Below are positions 55,641 to 64,000 of a stretch of 64,000 nucleotides of DNA, piece after piece (within the stretch, counting starts at the first letter, position 1; every line of letters begins with the position of its first letter). The position numbers and the translations under genes were made by a program. The stretch covers positions 36,674,487-36,738,486 of the forward strand of contig JAOANR010000015.1 in the NCBI GenBank assembly GCA_030278955.1, written 5' to 3'. Source of the DNA: Hygrophila difformis. Its lineage: Eukaryota; Streptophyta; Magnoliopsida; Lamiales; Acanthaceae. The notes under the pieces are model-generated. The model saw nothing but the letters and a program-made list of their open reading frames with translations. It had not been told where the DNA came from and did not search any database.

Positions 55641-57167
55641 ATTACAATATATATACTTAATAAATAAATACATAGGATAAAATGATCGAGTGCACACATC
55701 AAAACGCAAAACAATTTTAACAATTTTGTATTCATGTGGGATTTGGGAATCCAAATTAAACGCCAAGGGGGACATGCATACACATATGATATATGATTCT
55801 AATTGAAGAATTGAAGTGTATTACTATGTAGCAGTCATACTTATACATGTTTTGTAGACTTGAGTGTGGACTTGTGGTAAATAAAGTCTACTCATTTAAA
55901 GATATTATTATCTTTGAAAGAGAATATACTGAATTATCGGATATCCTAATGCCTCATTGGAACCAATATTAATCTCTCGGGGATCTGTTGGGCATTGGAA
56001 GAGCATATACTACTACTTCCATGTTGTATGAGAACATGTGAAGCTGCGTGTGGACATGTGGATTAGTGGATATATTATACATACACATTCACTTCAAAAA
56101 GAAATTATGATAGATTAGATTTATGATGAGAAATATTTTAATCAGTAAATAGGTAGCAGAGGAGGGCCATTCACGGAGTCTTCTTGTTCCCATTATTGAT
56201 TCCATATTTATATATCCATCTACTGTAATGTTTTGGTAATAAATGCAAAATATTTAATGGGGTTTGAAAGTAGGTTAATTAAGTAAGTAGGTATATATCT
56301 AATCTGATAAGCCTATGCTATATTCATTCTTGCATTAATTATAGTAAATAAATTTCTAACATTTATGTACACACACATGACATACACATACATTTTAGTA
56401 TCTCCAGATATGTAAATGCATTATGCCTCCCCATTTTCGATTCTCATAATTTTACTATATTCGAAGGTAGTATATGGCATTTTGGGCTGGGATTGAACTT
56501 AATATTATGGACTAAGGTTTTAGGATAATTAATAATTTATGTTATAAATATATGTGTCTGTGAATGCTATTCAATTTAGTGATGAGTTGGATATCCAAAG
56601 GATCATCCATTGTATATACTGTTGTGAGATAGGGTTTAATTATTAGAAAGTGGTTAGCGTGCAGGTGATTACACCTGCAAGTAAGATGCTTAGGTGCTTT
56701 TACGCGATGGCTTATGATATGTGTGATGTCCACGATTGATTATGTGACATTTGGCGAATGACTCCATAAAAATATGTTTTTTGGCGGGTCTTCATATATT
56801 TATTGGATATCTGAAATATGTAATTGTGGCTGATATATCGTCTCGTTGTTGGTGCGTGCTAGGGGACACATTCTTGCTTTGTTGGCGGGATTTTTCATAC
56901 TGTCCGAGCTCTTCCACCTTTCACCGCTGGTGTTAGTAGGATTTTGGCCATTGGTGTGAATATGACATGCTAAGTGATGTTTGGATGTTTTTTTTTCCCC
57001 ATGTGTTACTTATTGTGTTCATGTGAATGTGACTCACATTGGTGTTGGTAATTGATGCCCATGCCATTTTGCGTAATGTCCAGTACGTATGTGATGTTTC
57101 CCTAATGCAGAGTATCAACCACAGTTGAAAGGGCCAACCCATCACAAAAATGATGTTTTCTACCAAC
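55641..57167. other. Non-coding stretch
   Basis: About 1.5 kb of AT-rich sequence. No frame has a recognisable motif, codon bias or splice context. The small frames at 56751-56936 and 56933-57292 are not supported. Confidence 0.5.
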
Positions 57168-57445
57168 TTGCACTTGCAGACTTTTTTTTTTTTTTTTGAG
57201 AAGAGGAACTTTATTTTCATGCCTAAAAAGGCCAAGGAGTACAATACTGCAGCCAACCTACAAAACCGGATGGTGCACAAACAGAAAAACAATAGGTCTT
57301 ACACAGATCTTACAAACAGCAGCAGCCCCATCCAACACTGCAAAAGAAATTAAAACGCAGCAGACCCTCAGAAATTTCTAACAACTTAAACACCCATAAT
57401 TTAAACTCAAAACTTCAACTAAATTATAATTGCACTTGCAGACTT
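57168..57445 (-). mobile_element. Retroposon with 16-bp target duplication
   Basis: The insert 57184-57429 is T-rich at its left edge (T-run, then gagaagaggaactttatttt). It is flanked by the exact duplication ttgcacttgcagactt (57168-57183, 57430-57445). Its left edge resembles the insertions at 45114 and 51637. It is probably a poly(A) retroposon in minus orientation. Confidence 0.8.
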
Positions 57446-57686
57446 ATCTGTAGTCTGTACACTAACTAAATTATAATTGTTAGAATATATACTCACTACT
57501 CACCATTTATTTTTAATATTTTCAGAAATTTATATAATTGTTATACTTTAGTCTGTACACTAAGGAGTGTACATATATTTGACGACATTAGTCTCATAAC
57601 AATTTAATTAAATAATGAATTGAACTTATATACTATTAAATTAATTAAAGAAATGTTTGGTTGGGTAATAAATTAAAATGAGATCT
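57446..57686. other. Non-coding stretch
   Basis: AT-rich, no gene seen. The phrase tagtctgtacactaa occurs at about 57453 and 57551. Confidence 0.4.
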
Positions 57687-58162
57687 AATTTGAATCCAAA
57701 TAATTTTTTTGGTAAACATTCACACCTATGTGTCGTCAAAGGTGTGGGGGAGTCCAAACCACAAAAATTATAAAGGGGAATAAAGGGGAGGGGTGGGAAT
57801 CGAACCTCCAACCTATGGTTAGAAGATAGGGAACATGACCATATTAGAAATAAGATGGACCTAGGGCTTCAACCTAAAACCAGTTGGTGATAGGTATAGT
57901 GGTCCATGTCTATATAAACAGGGGATAACCCAACATATAACCGATGTGGGACTTTAACACGAATCTTCGAGATGATATTCATCTCGGAAACAACATCGAG
58001 ATAATGATCATCCCCGAAACAGCAAAATACCCAAATAAGTACCCATGGCTCTGATACCACGTTAGAAAGAAGATCGACCTAGGGCTTCAACCCAAAACCA
58101 ATTAGCCCTAGGTCCATCTTCTTTCTAACATGGTAAGTTCCATTCCCAATTTGAATCCAAAT
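57687..58162 (-). mobile_element. tRNA-derived SINE interrupted by a TRIM-like element
   Basis: SINE halves 57702-57841 and 58131-58147 (inverted B box gaatcgaacct near 57798) are flanked by the exact duplication aatttgaatccaaat (57687-57701, 58148-58162). The SINE is split by 57842-58130. Confidence 0.85.
57842..58130 (-). mobile_element. TRIM-like miniature LTR element with rearranged 5' LTR
   Basis: On the minus strand an end TTCTTTCTAAC is followed by primer-binding site TGGTATCAGAGCC (plus-strand 58047-58059). A short interior comes next, then a part starting TGTTAAAGTCCCACATCGG and ending near CTTATTTCTAATA. The AAAGTCCCACATCGG start is, from memory, common among plant TRIMs. The 5' LTR is only about 70 bp and contains its own end in inverted order (gttagaaagaagatggacct and aggtcgatcttctttctaac). 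Homologous in part to 54239-54429. Confidence 0.65.
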
Positions 58163-60192
58163 ATTTAAAATGCAGTTTTTATTTACGTAGATATGTCCCA
58201 TGTATAATTAATTAACATATCTTCTTCGTTTTATAAAATTGTCAATCCCAGTAATAACGATTTGAATTTGAATCGATATTTTTTCTTTTACCCCCCAAAA
58301 CCTCACACCAAACCCCTCAATGCTCATCATATATAGTACTAATAATAATAATAATATAATTATATTTCGCCAAAAGTTGACTCGAGGAACAATTTAAACA
58401 TTATTATAATTAAGGAAATCCTCCTGAGTCAAAAACAGTACAACCTGCTTCTTGATTAAACTATTTTTACAGATCTGGTAGTGTCCTAGGAGTATATAAT
58501 TTATTTTTACAACATTATTACATATGAATATAAATATAATTTCGCATCCGCCTATCGCATCTAATTTATAAAAAAAAGCTGAGGAATAAAGAAAAGAAAA
58601 ACTTTAAAATGGATTGACGCGGATCCACAACCTAATCTTTAAATTTCAAAAACTAACTAGTGCAAAAAATAATACTATAAAGATATTAATATATATACAC
58701 GACAAGATAGTTTAATTTAGCCCTTAGCTCCAAATATATATACTACTACATAGAAGTATAACTTATATTAGGTCTGCACTAGTGAAGAAATTTAATATAC
58801 TCTCCCAAATTCAAATTTTCACACTAGCTCTACTCGTTTTCGTGAGAAATATTTGGAGTTCACTTTCAATACTATGGTAGCTAAGTTTAATTTGATTAAA
58901 ATACCACAATTAGTTGTACCTTAAAAATCATACTATCAAAGTAATACGTACGATGTAACTTTATTATATTAATTTTTTTTTTAATTAATTAAAATTATTG
59001 ATCAAATAACGACTAAAATTTGGGATGAGACGTGCCGAAATGGCTAAGTTTATACTTTCCAACATTAGGATTGGGTGCATGGACTCCAACACTCATTTCT
59101 CTGTCATCGACTTAAAAAAAATAAATAATTAATCAATTAAATTTATTTATTTTATCAATTAAAAATATTTGAAGAATTATTAGTTGCTAAATATACCCTT
59201 TTAAGCATCTTTCAGTTAAAAAGTCAAAGAGTTAGTTATAGCATGAGGACAAATGGGAAGGCAATATAGTAGTAGTAGTACATATGTGATGAATGCTGTC
59301 CATTTATTGTTAAATGTGACCATCAGCTTATTTAATTTAATTATTCCAAATATTTATTATCTTAATAAGGACCACCAAATCACCTATTTGCAATTGTTCT
59401 TTTTTTTTTTTTTTTAAGCTGTGTAGACTAGACGACTTGGTGGCTTTGTCAGATTTTGGGTATCCAATATATTCTTCATCAATGAAATTTAATACTATCA
59501 TGCAATAAAATTTAATATACGCGCATTATATAAATTAAAGGGCTGTTGACTGTTGAGATATGTCACGCACACAAATAAATATAGGCTTGTTTGATGAAAC
59601 TAAATTGAAAAGCAACATTCAATTAAATTATTAAATATATGATGAATAAATTTGAATAAGAATTGGGGTTTTATAGACTTATGGGGTTATCATGCACCTT
59701 GCAAGTTAAAGTCATCCTAATTTGTGTTTTGGTCTGGCTAATGATTAGTTATAGTTTTAATTATATATACATAGAAATTGAGAACATGACGCGTTTGTAA
59801 TGATGACTATTGTGAGTTAAAAGGGACCTGATATATGGATTACAGATTATTTTCTGTTGGAAAAAGGGGATACAAATATATCAAATTAGAAGAAAAAATA
59901 ATAAATTAAAAAAAACAAAAGAAAAGAGCACTGATAGATCATGTAGCTAGGCTATATTCGATCCGACTTGGCGACTTTGGACTTGGGAGATCGCAAATAA
60001 TTTTGGTGGTTCTAACCAATGATTTTGTCAGTTAGTCAACCAACATAAGAAAAGCTTAATTTCAGTAATATGAGGAGGACAATCACAACAATGCTTCGAA
60101 TATTTTTGCCGACATCTTTCTGTGATTAAGGGTGTCGTAATTACTACACATACTATGCTTGTAATAATTTTTTTGTCAAAACCCTAAACCTA
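58163..60192. other. Long non-coding stretch
   Basis: About 2 kb of AT-rich sequence. I find no gene, repeat family or RNA gene. T-rich runs lie near 58970 and 59400. Confidence 0.5.

Positions 60193-60250
<58 letters not shown>
60193..60250. repeat. (ATT)n microsatellite
   Basis: About 19 ATT units, directly before the Helitron 3' end. Confidence 0.9.
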
Positions 60251-60251
<1 letters not shown>

Positions 60252-60253
60252 TA

Positions 60254-61638
60254 CTAGTATTTCCCCGCCGCCCAATGGGCGTCGGAAATATGAACAATAT
60301 GAATAAAATATCCAGTTTTAAAAATAAAATTGTTCAATTTTATTATGTCGATTACATTTCCAACCTCCTTAAACTATTTTAAGCATTACATGAGTACGTC
60401 TATATATTGCATAGAAATCGACCAACATATGTCATTACCAATAGTTATATATTAGTACAATTTAGTATCTTAAAAAATACTTATATTACAAACAATAGTT
60501 GAAATGACAAAAAAATGAAAAAACAAAGATAAAAAGTTTTTTACTCCCGACTCTAATGTCATATATATATTGACAAAGAAAGTGTGTGAAATCGTATTAT
60601 ACTCGATAATTGATTATTGATATTGATTCACACCCTAAATCGTTGAGATATTAGAAATATTAGAAATTTCATAAAGATATAGTTATTTCCAAATTAAATT
60701 AGAAAAATATAAGAAATATTCTTGTAAATTAATCTATTGAAAAATTAAAATAATTATAGTTTCATTAACTTATTGTCGTATTGTAATTTATCTAATTTAG
60801 TTAATTTATTTAATACAAATATTTGTTATTCATTAATGAACATAATATCAATCTATAAAGTACTTATTAATAATTTACAATATAATCTTTTAACTATAAT
60901 TTCAATTAATAGAGTATTGACTAAGAATAATAACAAATATTGAAATTATATTTAAAGAATAAATATAATATCAACCGTAAAGTTTTCATTACATCCTTTA
61001 TTTGGTAGTATTCTTTATCTATAATAATTAATGAAATTGGATTATCTAATGTGAATTTCGCTTGAATTTGGTCCATCTATATTTTGAAAGCTCATTATGT
61101 TTTTATTTTCAATTCCTCCATTTTATAGTGAAAAGGGATTGATTTTTACTAATGTTTATTATTAGTAACTATCAATCCATAAAGTTTTTGTTACATCTTT
61201 TATTTGGTAGTATTCTTTATCTGTAATAATATGAAATTAAAATATCTAACTTGAATTTCGCTTAAATTTGGTTCTCCTATATTTTGAAAGTGCATTATGT
61301 TTTTTTTTATATAACAATTCTTCATTTTTATAGTAAAAAGGAATTGACTTTTGCCACTGTTTATTAATTATTTAACTTTGACTAATGCTTATACAATATC
61401 TATATAAGAAAAAATATAGTCAAGTGGGATCTCGTTAGATTTGTCTCATCATGTAGTTTTAAAATATCAAATTTTCAGAATTTTTTCTTGTACATGTTTT
61501 GAGTTATTGATGAGTTATTGATATTTAGAAATATATATTGGATTGCGTGCAGAAAGTGAATGTTGATGAAATATGTAGGTTACTGTTTATAAGATTAGGT
61601 TACTGTTCATAAGATATTTTTTTTATATATTATAAAGA
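60254..61638 (-). mobile_element. Non-autonomous Helitron, minus orientation, about 1385 bp
   Basis: On the minus strand the 3' end has stem CGCCC-ATT-GGGCG (plus-strand 60269-60281) and CTAG 11 nt further on (60254-60257), followed by T. The 5' end is placed at TCTTTATAATATATAAAA (plus-strand ending 61638), which resembles the heads at 44651-45620. There is no Rep/helicase. Near its 5' side (61380-61600) it contains sequence like a Stowaway interior. Confidence 0.65.
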
Positions 61639-61667
61639 TATAGATATAGATATAGATATAGATATAG

Positions 61668-61748
<81 letters not shown>
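61639..61748. repeat. (TATAGA)n and (ATT)n microsatellites
   Basis: A tatagata run (61639-61667) is followed by about 27 ATT units (61668-61748), just outside the Helitron 5' end. Confidence 0.9.
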
Positions 61749-61878
61749 TTTGCTGAACAGCCTCTACAGGCTACGAAAGAGGTGGCGGAATAGGGGGCCG
61801 GGTGGGGAGTCGAACCCCCAACCTATATGTTGGGAGTCAGGGGGCTTGACCACTAGGGTAAGTCCCCATCCCCCTAAA
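61749..61878 (-). mobile_element. tRNA-derived SINE, minus orientation
   Basis: Contains gctgaacagcctctacaggc at the left, inverted B box gagtcgaaccc and inverted A-box region at the right. It is shorter than the other copies (central deletion). The target duplication cannot be read in the microsatellite. Confidence 0.7.
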
Positions 61879-62004
61879 CATAATTATTTGGTTTCCCATT
61901 TGTAATCCGGTTACGGTATAATCCATGGAAAAGCGTGTACGTGCAGAAAGTCACAAAAGTCATCTCTTCCATCACACACATCTTTAGCATTCTTCTATAA
62001 CACG

Positions 62005-62627
62005 TGTTGTGACCATCCAGGTTGATGGGTCAAGATGGGTCATAAAGAATAAATGTCTGGGGCAGGGGGTGAAAGGGAAAATAATCGAGGCCCAGGTCCA
62101 AGAGTCGAGAAAGATAGATCAGACCAGAAGAAGAAGATAGGCCCGGCCGAAACAGGAAGAAGCAGATTCAGCCGAAAGGAGAAGAGAAGCAGACCGGCTC
62201 TAAAGGCAATTGGAGAGCGGTTATTCATCTCCGCCACTACGACTATAAATAAGAGGTGCCAGACACCGGAGCAAGAGAGACCAATCCAATCCAAATTTTC
62301 TTTATGTCAATTTACTTCCGTGTATCTTTTAATGCATTCCTTTACCAGCTTTCCTAGATTTTAGCCTAGTTATATCGGTTACTTTTCGAAATTAGCCGTT
62401 GTTCCTTAACAACCGGTAGATTTTGGTAGTCAGTTGAGGATAATCCGCTGTTGTTTCTTAGCAACCGGTAGATTTCCATTGTTTTCCATTGTTGCCAGTG
62501 AAATTCAAGTCGTAATCAGTCAAGTTTGGGTGCATTTTTGAATTCCGGATCCGTAATCGGTTTGATCCTTTTCCGATATCCTCCCTTGAGGAGAAAAAGC
62601 TCATTGGCACTAACCGGTGGCCAAACA
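62005..62627 (+). mobile_element. Candidate LTR (about 620 bp) of an unidentified element
   Basis: It begins TGTTGTGACC and ends CCAAACA. A TATA box (TATAAATA) lies at 62244-62251, and TGGCACGCCCAGTGGGAC follows at 62629-62646. The motif aaccggtagattt is repeated at about 62410 and 62461. The partner LTR would lie beyond the window end, so the call rests on the TATA box, the edge and the primer-site-like motif. Confidence 0.5.
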
Positions 62628-62628
62628 G

Positions 62629-62646
62629 TGGCACGCCCAGTGGGAC
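62629..62646 (+). other. Primer-binding-site-like sequence
   Basis: Identical over 18 bases to the site next to the LTR at 34584-35583. Confidence 0.55.
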
Positions 62647-62709
62647 ACATATTTGCAACGGCAGTTGATCCACATGCAACTCCGGCGATTAATACGGCGG
62701 CGAGAACTG

Positions 62710-64000
62710 ATTTACCGACACGGGGGCACTCCACGGAAGAATTTCCTCCTACTTGCGTAGTTTGGCTGAAACGAAGCGCGAGTTCGTCATGAGAGGGTAT
62801 GGTCCTCCTCTCCCCTCCTACATCTATCACCGAAAGAAGCAAAGGAACTGGAGACAGAAACTAAGCAAACCATAAGGCAGGGAATGGAAGCTCTTTGGGA
62901 CAATGACTTTGAGAAGGTATAGTTGTTTTTTTTTTTTTTTTTTTGTTAATGTATAGTTGTTGATACGTCAGCTAGATATATAATGTGAAGATCCCAGGTA
63001 TAGCAAGGCTCTTGGAAATTCTCACACCAAACCGGACCAAACCGTAAAAATACGGTTTGGTTTGATTTGTGCGGCCTTCTTCAAAATCTCTCCTCTCCAA
63101 AATACTATATCTTCTTCTCTCAAAAATTCTCTCCATCTTCTTCATAAACCTCTCCTACCTGCTCCACCTTCTTCTTATTAAACCTCTCCTCTGCTGCCTG
63201 CTCCACGAGAAAAGAAAAATGATGACTGGTGCTGCTCTGGGACTTCCCAAATTCTGGGGGCCAATTATGCGCAGCAACCGTAACCCACAAGAGAACCACC
63301 AGCTTCCATTGACAGTGTCCCTTCGTCCCAATGTCCCATTCCCACCTCCCCTCATACTTGCCAGTAAGGGGGGCGTTTCGGTGTGTTTTGTCAGATCCAG
63401 AAACGCGCCGGAGCCGGAACATGAGCCTATCTAAGAGGGGGCACTCGGGGGAAGAGTTTCCTCCTACTTGCTTGATGTGACTGAAATGAAAGCGCGACTT
63501 CGTCATTTGATGGTATGGTGCTCCTCTCCCCTCCTACAATCTCTCTCTCTAATGTCTCTGCTTGATTTTCTTTATTCCAGTCGCCGGAATAAGCAATGGA
63601 ACTGGAGAAAAAAATTAAGCAAACCAGAAAGCAGAGATTGGATGCTCGTTTTGCTAATGACTTTCAGAATGATCATTGTTTTTTTTTTCGTTAAGGTATA
63701 GGTATAGTTGTTGATTGGAACAAAAAAATAATGGTTGGCTGAGGAGCTGGGGGAACTAGAGATGCATCTAACGGGGAAGTTGGCAGCCCTGTGGGGATAA
63801 ACATTTCAGAGACCGAACAGATGCTGACCGTCAGCTACTACATGACATGTTCTTTATTAACCTCTCCTCTGCTGCATGCTCCACGAGAAAAGAAAAAGGA
63901 TGACGGGTGCTGCTCTGGGACTTCCCAAATTCTGGGGGCCAATTATGCGCGGCAACCGTAACCCACAAGAGAACCACCAGCTTCCATTGACGGTGTCCCT
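62710..64000 (+). repeat. Imperfect tandem repeat, period about 0.7 kb, open at window end
   Basis: The segment 62714-62900 (gggggcactc, gaatttcctcctacttgc, ctcctctcccctcctacat) recurs at 63430-63655. The segment 63185-63340 (cctctcctctgctgcctgct, cttcccaaattctgggggcc) recurs at 63855-64000. The array thus has a partial first unit, one full unit and the start of a third. It may be the interior of the LTR element that begins at 62005. A frame at 63069-63434 (121 codons) includes ALGLPKFWGPIMRSNRNPQ, but no family is recognised. The motif ttattccag before tcgccggaataagcaatgg (about 63570-63600) could be a splice acceptor. Confidence 0.6.

Overview
This is nuclear DNA from a flowering plant, most likely a eudicot. 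It is AT-rich, sparsely coding and packed with plant-type transposable elements: Copia and other LTR elements, tRNA-derived SINEs, an L1-type LINE, Stowaway and Tourist-like MITEs, CACTA MITEs, hAT, Mutator and Helitron elements. The species cannot be named from the sequence. There is no rRNA, tRNA or CRISPR array, and no bacterial or organellar gene cluster.

Layout. 0-2.4 kb: the end of an unidentified gene, a Helitron end and a SINE. 3.5-8.1 kb: an F-box gene (5209-6357, the only complete ordinary gene seen) with MITEs and SINEs upstream, and a fragment of an unidentified convergent gene split by a hAT element. 8.2-11.2 kb: a broken LINE. 11.4-13.0 kb: an F-box pseudogene containing an LTR-like insertion. 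13.9-22.6 kb: an 8.7 kb Sirevirus-like Copia element. 23.3-24.9 kb: a Mutator-like element carrying a gene fragment. 25-27.6 kb: relics. 28-31.7 kb: block 2, copy A. 32.6-35.6 kb: a G-rich tract and a 1 kb LTR. 35.6-44.6 kb: a second copy of the F-box region, split by a 5.4 kb Copia element with one long ORF. 44.6-46.3 kb: a Helitron with repeated heads. 47.3 kb: an exon resembling the start of STY13-type Raf-like kinases. 48.8-50.4 kb: two inverted F-box fragments. 50.7-55.6 kb: block 2, copy B. 57-62 kb: SINE, TRIM-like and Helitron insertions. 62-64 kb: an LTR followed by a tandem repeat.

The main organising fact is a two-copy structure. Copy A runs in the order F-box gene, convergent fragment, F-box pseudogene with LTR-like insert, block 2 (about 3.6-31.7 kb). 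Copy B repeats the same order (about 35.6-55.6 kb). This fits an old tandem segmental duplication later filled with different transposons. Many insertions therefore have their empty site in the other copy, which gives target-site duplications and relative ages directly. The first 2-3 kb of the two copies is far more alike (about 99% by eye) than the rest, which suggests later gene conversion or a second event.

Functionally the only host protein supported is an F-box substrate adaptor for SCF ubiquitin ligases. At least six further copies or fragments of it lie in the window, so this is a birth-and-death F-box cluster. No clearly new biological system was found. The best leads are the two young Copia elements, the probable MITE excision footprint, the TRIM with unlike LTRs, the multi-headed Helitron, the gene-capturing MULE and the inverted F-box fragments.
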